Shown here: one piece after another, positions 35,032 through 45,935 of the stretch | Layout of the letters: each line of letters starts with the position of its first letter | How positions within the stretch are numbered: position 1 is the first letter of the stretch | NCBI GenBank assembly: GCA_020637795.1 | Contig: JACKJT010000004.1 | Location: forward strand, 48,530 to 112,529 | Length of the DNA stretch: 64,000 bases | Origin: Hoeflea sp. | Lineage (GTDB): Bacteria; Pseudomonadota; Alphaproteobacteria; Rhizobiales; Rhizobiaceae | Reading direction: 5' to 3' | Notes under the pieces: model-generated | Database searches by the model: none | Told to the model about the DNA's origin: nothing | Seen by the model: the letters and a program-made list of their open reading frames with translations, nothing else | Program-made: the position numbers and the translations under genes

Positions 35032-36540
35032 ATGGCGATTGCGCCCCTTCGCGTGGAACTGGCGAACCCGGAAGCGACAACACGGTTTGCAGAGGATGTC
35101 TCGCTGGCAATCCGGCAAGGCGATTGCCTGTGCCTGTCGGGGGAGCTTGGCGCCGGCAAATCGACTTTCGCCCGGGCGTTGATTCGCGCGATTGCCGACG
35201 ATCCGGAGCTCGAGGCGCCCAGCCCCACCTTCACGCTGGTGCAGAGCTACCGGCTGCGGCTCCCGATCTCGCATATGGATCTCTATCGCCTCGGCTCTCC
35301 CGAGGAGCTTGATGAACTTGGTCTCGACGACGCGATCTCTGAAGGCGTGGTTCTGGTGGAATGGCCGGAAAAGGCGCTTGAACTCCTCCCCGACGACAGG
35401 ATCACGCTCCGGTTTGACGGGATCGGTGACAGCCGCACCGTGACGGTTTCCGCGCCGGCTTTCTTTCTTGAGAGCCTGGAACGTTCCCGCGCCGCACGGG
35501 CATTCCTGGACGCAAATCTCAAGAGCCCGGTGATCAGGCGGCATCTGCAGGGCGATGCGTCCTCCCGCACCTACGAGACGATCAGGTCCCGCGACCGAGA
35601 ACCCGCCATCCTGATGAATGCGCCGCGAAAGCCGGACGGCCCGCCGGTGCGCGAGGGCCTGCCCTATTCGCAGATCGCCCATCTGGCCGAGGACGTGGTT
35701 CCGTTCGTCGCCATCGCCCGCTGGCTGCGCGCACTGGGATTTGCAGCCCCCGAAATCCTCGCAGAGGATCTCGACCAGGGGTTTCTGCTGATCGAGAATC
35801 TCGGCGCCGAAGGCATTCTCGATTCTGATGGCAAGCCCGATCCGGAACGCTACGGCGTGGCGATCGACTGCCTCGCCATGCTGCACGGCAAGGATCTTCC
35901 GGGCCCGCTTCCCGTCGGCGGCAGGGTGCATCATGTGCCGGCTTACGATGCCCGCGCCATGCAGATCGAGGTCGAGCTTTTGACCGACTGGTACCTGCCC
36001 TGGCGGCGCGGTGCTTCCGTTCCCGATCAGGAGCGGAAGGCCTATCTCGCTCTCTGGCACACCCTGTTTGAACGCCTCGAAAGCGCGGAAAAGGCGCTGG
36101 TCTTGCGCGACTACCACTCGCCCAACCTGATCTGGCGGCCGGAAAGGACCGGGCTCGACCGGCTCGGCATCATCGACTTCCAGGACGCGATGATCGGTCC
36201 GTCCGCCTATGACGTCGCCTCGCTCTGCCAGGATGCGCGGGTGACGGTTGATCCGCATCTGGCCGGCCAGTTGCTGGATCGCTATGTCGCCGCGCGCCAG
36301 GACGCCAATCCGGATTTCGATGAAGCCGGCTTTCGCGAGGCCTATGCGATCATGGCGGCCCAGCGCGCCGCGAAAATTCTCGGCATCTTCGTCCGGCTCA
36401 AGCAGCGGGATGGAAAACCCGGATATTTGCGGCATTTGCCGCGGATGGAGGCCTATATTTCGGCTTCTCTGGCGCATCCTGTGCTGCAACCCTTGCGTAA
36501 CTGGTTCGCAAAGGCTGGTATCGGCGAAAGCGAATCATAA
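35032..36540 (+). CDS. tsaE: TsaE-AmgK fusion: tRNA t6A synthesis ATPase fused to N-acetylmuramate/GlcNAc kinase
   Basis: 502 aa. Residues 1-150 are TsaE: P-loop GELGAGKST (37-45), PSPTFTLVQSY and HMDLYRLG. TsaE supports N6-threonylcarbamoyl-adenosine synthesis. The rest is an aminoglycoside-phosphotransferase-like kinase, with LLIENLGAEG, catalytic loop LRDYHSPNLIWRP and metal-binding IIDFQDAMIGPSAYDVASL. With murU directly downstream, this half is best read as AmgK, which phosphorylates anomeric MurNAc in peptidoglycan recycling. The fusion is seen directly; AmgK activity is inferred from the neighbour. Confidence 0.92.
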   Translation: MAIAPLRVELANPEATTRFAEDVSLAIRQGDCLCLSGELGAGKSTFARALIRAIADDPELEAPSPTFTLVQSYRLRLPISHMDLYRLGSPEELDELGLDDAISEGVVLVEWPEKALELLPDDRITLRFDGIGDSRTVTVSAPAFFLESLERSRAARAFLDANLKSPVIRRHLQGDASSRTYETIRSRDREPAILMNAPRKPDGPPVREGLPYSQIAHLAEDVVPFVAIARWLRALGFAAPEILAEDLDQGFLLIENLGAEGILDSDGKPDPERYGVAIDCLAMLHGKDLPGPLPVGGRVHHVPAYDARAMQIEVELLTDWYLPWRRGASVPDQERKAYLALWHTLFERLESAEKALVLRDYHSPNLIWRPERTGLDRLGIIDFQDAMIGPSAYDVASLCQDARVTVDPHLAGQLLDRYVAARQDANPDFDEAGFREAYAIMAAQRAAKILGIFVRLKQRDGKPGYLRHLPRMEAYISASLAHPVLQPLRNWFAKAGIGESES

Positions 36541-36558
36541 ACCGGAACCGCCTGACCG

Positions 36559-37293
36559 ATGACCATCACATCCGCCATGATCCTGGCCGCCGGGCTTGGC
36601 ACCCGCATGCGGCCGATCACCGACACACTGCCCAAGCCCCTGGTCGAAGTGGCGGGAAAGCCCCTGATCGCCTACGGCCTGGAAGCGCTCGGCCGGGCCG
36701 GTGTCCGCGACATTGTCGTCAACGTCCATTATCTCGCGCCGCTTCTGGTCGACTGGCTCTCGGCATGGCCCGGCGCGCACATCCGGATATCCGACGAAAC
36801 CGAAGAGTTGCTCGATTCGGGCGGCGGCATCGTCAAGGCCTTGCCGATGCTCGGAAACGAGCCGTTCCTGATCCTCAACGCCGACACGTTCTGGCTTGAG
36901 GAACCGGGCAATCCGACGGACAACCTCGGCCGAATGATGGATCGTTTCGATCCCGAATCGATGGATATCCTGCTGATGACAGCCCGACTCGACCAGGCCA
37001 CCGGCCACACCGGCGCCGGCGATTTCATCATGGCCGAAGATGGCCGCCTGTCCCGCTACAAGGGGTCGGGTGACCCGCTGATCTATGCCGGCGCGATCAT
37101 CCTGCATCCGCGCATTTTTGCGGATATTTCCGAAAAACGCTTTTCCCTCAACCGTTGCTTCGACGCCGCGATAAACCAGGGACGCTTGTTCGGCTCGCCG
37201 ATGCACGGCCATTGGCTGACCGTCGGAACGCCCGAAGCCATAGGCGAGGCCGAAGCCGCCCGTTCCGCCTACCTCGGCGAACCGGTCTCGTGA
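36559..37293 (+). CDS. murU: N-acetylmuramate-1-phosphate uridylyltransferase MurU
   Basis: 244-aa sugar-phosphate nucleotidyltransferase. It has the signature AMILAAGLGTRMRPITDTLPKPLVEVAGKPLI (about 6-36) and LILNADTFW for the metal site. Next to the AmgK domain, so it likely converts MurNAc-1-P to UDP-MurNAc in the recycling route that bypasses de novo, fosfomycin-sensitive MurA synthesis. The stop overlaps the addB GTG start. Confidence 0.92.
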   Translation: MTITSAMILAAGLGTRMRPITDTLPKPLVEVAGKPLIAYGLEALGRAGVRDIVVNVHYLAPLLVDWLSAWPGAHIRISDETEELLDSGGGIVKALPMLGNEPFLILNADTFWLEEPGNPTDNLGRMMDRFDPESMDILLMTARLDQATGHTGAGDFIMAEDGRLSRYKGSGDPLIYAGAIILHPRIFADISEKRFSLNRCFDAAINQGRLFGSPMHGHWLTVGTPEAIGEAEAARSAYLGEPVS

Positions 37294-40200
37294 GCCGGTC
37301 CTCACCCCGTATCGCAACCATCCCGCCCGGCGTGGATTTCCTCGCCACGCTTGCCGGGCAAATTATTGACGGCGGGCTGGTTCCCGGCCTCGCCTATAAA
37401 CCGGAAGATCCGCTGTCGCTGGCCGGCGCCACGGTGTTCGTGCCGACCCGCCGCGCCGCCCGGGTGCTTCGCTCCGAACTCACCGATCTCATCGGCAAGG
37501 GCTCGGCGATCCTGCCGTCGATCCGGCCGCTGGGCGAGACCGATGACGATGCCGGATTTTTCGATTCCGCCGACCCCGAAACACTGGCGCTCGATCCGCC
37601 GATCCCGCCGATTGCGGCCACGCTGCGCCTTGCCGATCTGGTTCTGGCCTGGAAACGGGCCCTGCCGCAAAAGGTCAGGGATCATCTCGGCGGCGTGCCG
37701 CTGGTCGCGCCCGCCAATCCGGCCGACGCCATCTGGCTGGGCCGCGCCCTCTCGGACCTGATCCAGGCGGTTGAGACCGAAGAGTGCGATTTTGCCGGCC
37801 TCGACAATGTCGCGTCCGCGGATCTGCAGCAATGGTGGCAGCTGACAGCCGAGTTTCTCAAGATCGCGCGCGAGTACTGGCCGGCGCTTCTCGAGGAAAT
37901 CCACCGGTCCAGCCCGGCCCGGCATCACAATGCGATGCTCGACGTGTTTACCCGTAGCCTAGCCGCATCCCCGGCGGACCGACCGGTCATCGTCGCCGGA
38001 TCGACCGGAACCCGGCCCTCGACCGCCCGGCTGATTGCCACCGTCGCGCAACTGCCCCACGGAGCGGTCGTCCTGCCCGGCCTCGATCACGCCATGCGGC
38101 GGTCGCACTGGCAGGCATTGACCGATGCGGCCCAGACGAGACAATCGCCCGATGGCCGCGTCCTGGTCGATGTGGCGATCCGCAGTCACCCGCAATATGG
38201 TCTTCATGTTCTGCTTGAGAGCTGCGGCATCGAGGCCGGCCGGATCGATGACATCCCGGAAATCGGCAGGCTTTCACCCGAGCTGGCGGTGCGCCGCACG
38301 CTGGTCTCGCACGCCCTGCTGCCGGCGATCGCCACCGAAGCCTGGGGAGAACCGGGCTTCCTGCCGGATCCGTCGACGATCCTGCCGGGGTTTGAACATG
38401 TCAGCCTGATCGAGGCCGCCAACGAGCGTGAGGAAGCCTCTGCCTTGGCCGCCGCCATGCGCGGCGCGCTGGAACCGCGCCCCGGTGTTCCCGAGCCGAC
38501 CGCGGCGCTGGTCACGCCCGACCGCAACCTCGCCCGCCGGGTTGTTACCGAACTTGCCCGCTACGGCATCGAGGCCAATGATTCGGGCGGTTCACCGCTG
38601 ACCGCGAGCCTGCAGGGCGGCCTGGCCCGGCTCGCCGTGCATGTCGCCTTCGCACCGGGCGATCCCGTGGCGATCGCGGCTCTCATCAAGCACCCGCTTG
38701 CCCGCTTTGGTCTCTCCGGTCCCGAGGCCAGGGCCCGCGCCGGCTTCGTCGAGCGCATCGCCTTGCGCGGCGGCAGCGGGTCCGCCGACATCGAGGATCT
38801 TAAAGCCCTGGTCAGCAAGCGCGAAGCCGGACGCCACGAGCGCCATGCGCCCCGGTGGCTGAAGCGCATCGGTGAGGATGAGGCCGAGCAGGCCCGAGAT
38901 TTCGCCGCCCGTGCAGTTGAGGCTCTCTCGCCGCTGACCTCCCTGCTGGTCGAGCGCGCCGGTCCGGGCGTGACCAACGAAATCCCGATCGGCAGGCTTG
39001 CCGCCCTGACCGCCGACGCACTGGAGCGCATCTGCATCGATGAAACCGGAGCGCTGGAGGCGCTCTGGGGTGACGAGGCCGGGGCCGATCTTGCCGCCGT
39101 GTTGCTCGAAACCCGCGACAGCGGCTCGACGCTGAGCATGACCGGCCATGAATGGATCGGTGCACTCGACGCGCTTGTCTCGGGCCGGACGGTCAAGCCG
39201 CGCGCCGGCGGTCATCCCCGCGCCTTCATCTGGGGTGCGCTCGAGGCCCGGCTGCAGCACGTCGACACCCTGCTGATGGGCGGCCTGAACGAAGGCGTCT
39301 GGCCGCAGGCCGGCCAAGAGGATCCGTTCCTGTCGCGCTCGATGAAGGCCGCGATCGGGCTCGAGCCGCCGGAGCGCCGCATCGGCCAGGCGGCGCATGA
39401 TTTCCAGATGGCGATGGGTGCGCCGGAAGTGGTGCTGTCGCGCTCGCACCGCTCCGGCAAGGCGCCGACCGTTGCCTCGCGCTGGCTGCAGCGGCTTCTG
39501 GCGGTGATCGGACCGCAGCCGGCGGCCATGCTCAGGTCGCGCGGCGAGGCACTGCTTGCCCATGCCCGCACCCTGGACCAAGGGCCCTCCACCCCCACCG
39601 CATCCCGCCCGGAGCCGCGTCCGCGGGAAGAGTTGCAGCCAAAATCCTACTCCTTCTCGGAAGTCGGCAAATTGCGCCGCGACCCCTACGCGATCTACGC
39701 CCGGCGCATTCTCGGCCTCGATCCGCTGGAACCCTTTCTTGCCGATCCCGGTCCCCGCGAGCGCGGCACGCTCTACCATGAAATTCTCGAGGCGTTCGTT
39801 TCCGGAACCGAGCCGGGTTCGCGGTCACTCGAAACGCTTCGCGCGATCGCGGACGAGCAGTTTGCCCGGGTCGGATTGCCCGATGCCACGGCGCTGGTCT
39901 GGCGGATGCGGTTCAACAAGGCAGCCGAAGCCATCGCCGGCTGGGAAAACGAGACCGCGGCGGGGCTGGTTCGTTCGCTGGTCGAGACCCGCGCCAGCCT
40001 GGATCTGCCGCTTGCGGGCCTCAGGCTCACCGGCATGGCCGACCGGCTCGACCTGCGCCGCGACGGCACCGCCTGGATCATCGACTACAAGACCGGCGGC
40101 ACCCCGTCGCGCAAGCAAGCCCGTATCCTGCTCGATCCGCAGCTGGCGCTCGAAGCTTACGCCCTGATCAATGGCGGCTTTGCCGATGTCGGCAGCATGC

Positions 40201-40496
40201 CGGTGTCCGGGCTTTTCTATCTGCGTCTGACCGGCCGGGAGCCCTTCGCCGAACGCATCGATACCGACCCGGAAAAACCCGGCCGAGACGAGTTCCTGGG
40301 CCCGGCGGATCTGGCCACCAAGGCGGTCGATGAGTTCGTCAAGCTGGTCGGCCTGCTCCGGTCCCGCAAGCGTGGGTTCCTGTCGCGCGCAATTCCACGC
40401 AGCGCCCGCGATTTCGGCGGCGAATATGACCACCTGGCGCGGGTTGCGGAATGGCAGACCGCGGTGGATGGCGAGGGAGGCGATGGTGATGACTGA
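37290..40496 (+). CDS. addB: Double-strand break repair protein AddB (alphaproteobacterial type)
   Basis: 1068 aa from the GTG at 37290 (GTGA overlap with murU; SRSSPRIATIPPGVDF). AddB is the nuclease/helicase-like partner of AddA in processing broken DNA for RecA loading. The N-terminus lacks a functional Walker A (FVPTRRAARVLRSEL), as in the alphaproteobacterial family. The C-terminal PD-(D/E)xK nuclease motif is at WIIDYKTGG, with SYSFSEVGKLRRDPYAIYARRIL upstream. It overlaps addA by 8 bp. Confidence 0.95.
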   Translation: MSRSSPRIATIPPGVDFLATLAGQIIDGGLVPGLAYKPEDPLSLAGATVFVPTRRAARVLRSELTDLIGKGSAILPSIRPLGETDDDAGFFDSADPETLALDPPIPPIAATLRLADLVLAWKRALPQKVRDHLGGVPLVAPANPADAIWLGRALSDLIQAVETEECDFAGLDNVASADLQQWWQLTAEFLKIAREYWPALLEEIHRSSPARHHNAMLDVFTRSLAASPADRPVIVAGSTGTRPSTARLIATVAQLPHGAVVLPGLDHAMRRSHWQALTDAAQTRQSPDGRVLVDVAIRSHPQYGLHVLLESCGIEAGRIDDIPEIGRLSPELAVRRTLVSHALLPAIATEAWGEPGFLPDPSTILPGFEHVSLIEAANEREEASALAAAMRGALEPRPGVPEPTAALVTPDRNLARRVVTELARYGIEANDSGGSPLTASLQGGLARLAVHVAFAPGDPVAIAALIKHPLARFGLSGPEARARAGFVERIALRGGSGSADIEDLKALVSKREAGRHERHAPRWLKRIGEDEAEQARDFAARAVEALSPLTSLLVERAGPGVTNEIPIGRLAALTADALERICIDETGALEALWGDEAGADLAAVLLETRDSGSTLSMTGHEWIGALDALVSGRTVKPRAGGHPRAFIWGALEARLQHVDTLLMGGLNEGVWPQAGQEDPFLSRSMKAAIGLEPPERRIGQAAHDFQMAMGAPEVVLSRSHRSGKAPTVASRWLQRLLAVIGPQPAAMLRSRGEALLAHARTLDQGPSTPTASRPEPRPREELQPKSYSFSEVGKLRRDPYAIYARRILGLDPLEPFLADPGPRERGTLYHEILEAFVSGTEPGSRSLETLRAIADEQFARVGLPDATALVWRMRFNKAAEAIAGWENETAAGLVRSLVETRASLDLPLAGLRLTGMADRLDLRRDGTAWIIDYKTGGTPSRKQARILLDPQLALEAYALINGGFADVGSMPVSGLFYLRLTGREPFAERIDTDPEKPGRDEFLGPADLATKAVDEFVKLVGLLRSRKRGFLSRAIPRSARDFGGEYDHLARVAEWQTAVDGEGGDGDD

Positions 40497-43400
40497 CGAC
40501 AGTGGCATGAGCGTCATTTCCGACACCACGGTGCGCCAGAACCTCGCCGCGACGCCGACGCTGTCGGCCTGGGTGTCGGCCAATGCCGGCTCCGGCAAGA
40601 CCCATGTGCTGGCCCGCCGGGTCATCCGGCTGTTGCTGCGCGGAGCGCGTCCCTCGGCGATCCTGTGCCTGACTTACACCAAGGCCGCCTCGGCGGAGAT
40701 GTCCAACCGCATTTTCCGCACACTTGGCGAGTGGGTCCGGCTCGACGACGCCGGGCTGGCCGAGAGGATTGCCGAGCTCGAGGGGCGCGAGGCCGAGCCG
40801 CACCAGCTGGTGCGCGCCCGCCGGCTTTTCGCCACCGCGCTGGAAACGCCGGGCGGCCTCAAGATCCAGACCATTCACGCCTTCTGCGAAGCCGTGCTGC
40901 ACCGGTTTCCGCTCGAGGCCAACATTCCCGGCCATTTCAACGTACTTGACGACCAGAAGGCCGCCGAGTTGCTGGCCGAGGCGCGCCGCCAGCTGATGTC
41001 GGCCCAGTCATTCGAGAACGACCCGGATCTGGCCGCCGCCGTCACGGAAGCACTCGACATCGGCGGCGAGGCCGGTTTCGATACATTGCTCGCGGGCCTC
41101 TACGCCCGCCGCCGCGACTATCTGGCCTTCGACGCGAAAGCCCGCACACCGGAAGGCGCCGAGGCGATGATCAGGGCGGCATTGAGCTTGTTGCCTCAGG
41201 AGAACGAGGCGTCGCTCATCGAAACCGCCTGGCCGCTCGAGGCGCTGCCGGTCGATTACATCCGGGCGGTCTTCGAGTTTGCCGAATCGGCGAAATCTTC
41301 CACCAAGGCCTACAATCTCGCCTACGGGTTGCTGGCAGTCGGCTCGGAGTCTGATGCAAGGCAACGGCTGGAACTGCTGCGCGACGTGTTCTTCACTAAA
41401 TCCGGATCGCCCGCCAAGCTTGGCGGCGTCGCCTCGAAGACGGTTCAGGAGCGGTTTCCCGATCTTGCCGACCGTGGCGCCGAGGCGCAGGGCCACGTGG
41501 TTGCCATTTTCGACCGGTTGGCGCGGCTGAGGATGCTGACGGCCTCGCTCACCGCTTTCCGTCTGGCGCGGCGCTATCTCGGCGAGTTCGAGCGGCTGAA
41601 AACCCGCCAGGCCCTGCTCGACTACGACGACCTGATCGGCGCGACCGAAGCGCTGCTGTCGAAAAGCGGCGCCAGCGCCTGGGTCCACTACAAGCTTGAC
41701 CAGGGCATCGACCATGTGCTGGTCGACGAGGCGCAGGATACCGCGCCGCTGCAATGGAATGTCATCGGCGCCCTGTCCGACGAATTCTTTGCCGGCGAAG
41801 GAGCCAGGCCCGCCACCCGCACGCTGTTTGCCGTCGGTGACGAGAAACAGTCGATCTATTCGTTCCAGGGCGCCCGTCCCGAGCGGTTCGCCGAGGAGCG
41901 CAGCCGAATCGCACGGCTTGCGCGGGCGGCGGATGCGGAGTTCGCCGAGGTCTCGCTGCGGGTGTCCTTCCGTTCCTCGACCGAGGTGCTCAAGCTGGTC
42001 GACCATGTTTTTGCCGAAGCGGACGCGTTGCGCGGCATGGGCTCCGCCGATGAGCCGGTGATCCATGAAACAGCGCGGATGCAGGCGCCGGGTCTGGTCG
42101 AAGTCTGGCCGATGATCGCCAAGGAACAGGCTGGCAATGACGAAGACTGGACCGCCGCCTTCGACGAGGTGCCGGCAGACGCTCCCGCTGCCCGGTTGGC
42201 AGACCGCATCGCCAACGTGCTTTCCCGCTGGGTCGGTCACGAGCTGATCGAGGACCAGAAGTCGAAACGGATGCGGCCGGTGGCGCCGGGCGACATTCTG
42301 GTGCTGGTCAGGAAGCGCGACGGTTTCGTGCCGACACTGCTGCGAACCCTCAAGGCAAGCACCGATATTCCCGTCGCCGGCGCTGACCGCCTGAGGCTGA
42401 CCGATCATATCGCGGTGCAGGATCTGATGGCGCTCGGCCGCTTCGTGCTGCTTGGCGATGATGATCTTTCGCTGGCCGCGCTGTTCAAGAGCCCGCTCCT
42501 GGATCTGGACGAGGATGATCTATTTGCCGTGACCGCCGGGCGGCCTGACGGGATCTCGGTATGGCGGCGGTTGCAAGAGCTTGCGGAGACTGAACCGCGC
42601 TTCGCCTGCGCGGTCGAAAAGCTCAAGCGCTGGCAAACCCGGTCGGCACACCAGCCGCCGCATGATTTCTATGCCGCACTGCTTGGGCCGGATGGCGGCC
42701 GCAAGGCCTATCTTTCCCGTCTCGGCCACGAAGTCGGCGATGTGCTCGACGAATTCCTCGGCCTGACGCTCGATCACGAGCAGGCGGGCCTGCCCGGTCT
42801 GCAGTCGTTTCTCGCCATGCTTGAAACCGATACGCCGGAAATCAAGCGCGAGATGGAAGGCCAGTCCGGCGCGGTGCGGATCATGACCGTGCATGCAGCC
42901 AAGGGGCTGGAAGCCCCGATCGTGTTCCTGGTGGATTCGGGCGGCGAGGCGTTCCAGCACAGCCATCAGCCCCGGCTCTGGTTGCTGCCGTCCGTGCCCA
43001 AAAGCGGGGAAACGCCGTCGATCCCGGTCTGGCTTCCCGACAAGACCCACGAGAACGAAGCGACAGCGCCGGTCCGCGAGAAGGTGCGCGAGCAGGCCGA
43101 GGAAGAATACCGCCGCCTGCTCTATGTCGGGCTTACCCGGGCTGCCGACCGGCTGGTGATCTGCGGATACCGCGGCCTCAGGGAGGTCAGGACACCGACC
43201 TGGCACTCGATGGCGTCAGCCGGTCTTGAGCGGGCCGCCGTCGAATCCGGCTATTCCGTCTCCGACGGGATGCATGAGGCGGGCGGCGAGGCTTTCGAAG
43301 TCCGCCGTTTCAGCCGCACCCGACCCGACGCGGCAATGGCCGGTGCAGCCGCGACAGCAACCGGTCCCGTGCTGGAACCTTCCACCGCAACGATCTCGAT

Positions 43401-44049
43401 CCCGTCCGATCCCCTGCCGCCACCTGCGCGCCTGCCCCGACCGTTGGCCCCGTCCGGTGTCAGCGCCGTGCTCGAGGACAGCGCGGATGTGGCGTCCCGG
43501 TCGCCCTTTGCCGACGGCCAGGCCGGATCGGCGGCGGCGCTCGAGCGCGGCAGCATGATCCACCGCCTGCTTCAGGTCCTGCCGACAGTCCCGGTGGCCG
43601 AGCGCCAGGCCGTTCTTTCGCGCTATATCGCGCGCGCCTTGCCGGAAGCCCAGGCTGCAGCGGTCGCAACCATCGAGGCCCAAGTGCTCGCGGTCCTGCA
43701 GGATCCGCGTTTCGCGCCGATCTTCGATGCGCGTGGCGAGACCGAGGTCTCGGTCATGGGCACCTTGCGGATCAGGGGCGAGGAGCGAGCCGTATCGGGC
43801 CGCATCGACCGCATCGCGCTCGACGATGACCGTGTCCTGATCATCGACTACAAGACCGGGCTGGCGCCAAATCCAGGCGAGGAGCCGCCGGTAGGCCATG
43901 TCGCCCAGCTCGCCATCTACCGTGCGCTGCTTGCACCGCTCTATCCGGGGCGGCGAATTGACGCTGCGCTGGTCTATGTTTCCGGCCCGTTTCTGCTTGA
44001 AATACCCGGCCCTGCGCTCGATCAGGCGATTGCCCATTTCGACGGCTGA
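40489..44049 (+). CDS. addA: Double-strand break repair helicase-nuclease AddA
   Basis: 1186 aa from the ATG at 40489, eight bases after GGAGG; an ATG two codons earlier is poorly spaced. It is a UvrD/Rep superfamily helicase: motif I VSANAGSGKTHVLARR (about 26-41), LVDEAQDTAPLQW (motif II), EKQSIYSFQGA (III), IMTVHAAKGLEAPIV (V) and LLYVGLTRA (VI). The C-terminal nuclease motif is LIIDYKTG. The AddAB complex replaces RecBCD in rhizobia. Confidence 0.96.
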   Translation: MTDDSGMSVISDTTVRQNLAATPTLSAWVSANAGSGKTHVLARRVIRLLLRGARPSAILCLTYTKAASAEMSNRIFRTLGEWVRLDDAGLAERIAELEGREAEPHQLVRARRLFATALETPGGLKIQTIHAFCEAVLHRFPLEANIPGHFNVLDDQKAAELLAEARRQLMSAQSFENDPDLAAAVTEALDIGGEAGFDTLLAGLYARRRDYLAFDAKARTPEGAEAMIRAALSLLPQENEASLIETAWPLEALPVDYIRAVFEFAESAKSSTKAYNLAYGLLAVGSESDARQRLELLRDVFFTKSGSPAKLGGVASKTVQERFPDLADRGAEAQGHVVAIFDRLARLRMLTASLTAFRLARRYLGEFERLKTRQALLDYDDLIGATEALLSKSGASAWVHYKLDQGIDHVLVDEAQDTAPLQWNVIGALSDEFFAGEGARPATRTLFAVGDEKQSIYSFQGARPERFAEERSRIARLARAADAEFAEVSLRVSFRSSTEVLKLVDHVFAEADALRGMGSADEPVIHETARMQAPGLVEVWPMIAKEQAGNDEDWTAAFDEVPADAPAARLADRIANVLSRWVGHELIEDQKSKRMRPVAPGDILVLVRKRDGFVPTLLRTLKASTDIPVAGADRLRLTDHIAVQDLMALGRFVLLGDDDLSLAALFKSPLLDLDEDDLFAVTAGRPDGISVWRRLQELAETEPRFACAVEKLKRWQTRSAHQPPHDFYAALLGPDGGRKAYLSRLGHEVGDVLDEFLGLTLDHEQAGLPGLQSFLAMLETDTPEIKREMEGQSGAVRIMTVHAAKGLEAPIVFLVDSGGEAFQHSHQPRLWLLPSVPKSGETPSIPVWLPDKTHENEATAPVREKVREQAEEEYRRLLYVGLTRAADRLVICGYRGLREVRTPTWHSMASAGLERAAVESGYSVSDGMHEAGGEAFEVRRFSRTRPDAAMAGAAATATGPVLEPSTATISIPSDPLPPPARLPRPLAPSGVSAVLEDSADVASRSPFADGQAGSAAALERGSMIHRLLQVLPTVPVAERQAVLSRYIARALPEAQAAAVATIEAQVLAVLQDPRFAPIFDARGETEVSVMGTLRIRGEERAVSGRIDRIALDDDRVLIIDYKTGLAPNPGEEPPVGHVAQLAIYRALLAPLYPGRRIDAALVYVSGPFLLEIPGPALDQAIAHFDG

Positions 44050-44160
44050 TGCGGGTGCGCCCATCACGGCTCGGTGAACCCCGGCGAAAAGCCTTGAATA
44101 CTTACCGGCGAATCATCACATTGAGCCTATCTGAGTCATCCATCAAAGGAGTGCCGAATC

Positions 44161-44484
44161 ATGGCAACCGTAAAAGTAGACGCCGCCAATTTTCAGAGCG
44201 AAGTGCTCGATTCGACCGTGCCTGTCGTGGTCGACTTCTGGGCCGAATGGTGCGGGCCGTGCAAGATGATCGCTCCGAGCCTCGAGGAGATTTCCAACGA
44301 GATGGAAGGCAGCGTCAAGGTCGCCAAGCTCAACATCGACGAGAACCCGGAACTCGCTTCGCAGTTCGGCGTTCGCTCGATCCCGACGCTCGCCATGTTC
44401 AAGGGCGGCGCCGTGGCCGACATCAAGGTCGGCGCTTCGCCCAAGACCGCACTTTCGAACTGGATTTCCGGCGCCATCGCCTGA
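44161..44484 (+). CDS. trxA: Thioredoxin
   Basis: 107-aa redox protein with active site WCGPCK (Cys31, Cys34), cis-Pro in VRSIPTLAMF, and a typical C-terminal helix. Own ribosome-binding site (AAAGGAG). It ends in a strong terminator shared in position with convergent folC. Confidence 0.97.
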   Translation: MATVKVDAANFQSEVLDSTVPVVVDFWAEWCGPCKMIAPSLEEISNEMEGSVKVAKLNIDENPELASQFGVRSIPTLAMFKGGAVADIKVGASPKTALSNWISGAIA

Positions 44485-44507
44485 GCTTCCTGTTTCGGAG
44501 AATCAAG

Positions 44508-44539
44508 AAACCCGTCCGGGCAACCGGGCGGGTTTTTTT
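44508..44539 (+). terminator. Rho-independent terminator of trxA
   Basis: A 12-bp stem AAACCCGTCCGG / CCGGGCGGGTTT with one T-G pair and loop GCAA, running into seven Ts. On the minus strand the stem is followed by CTTGATT, so it may also help stop folC transcripts. Confidence 0.92.
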
Positions 44540-44571
44540 ACTTGATCAGTTAGAATGAAGCCTGGTGCGGA

Positions 44572-45897
<1,326 letters not shown>

Positions 45898-45935
45898 GAC
45901 CGCTCCTCTCGCCGTTGCCGGCCCTTGCTGGGTGC

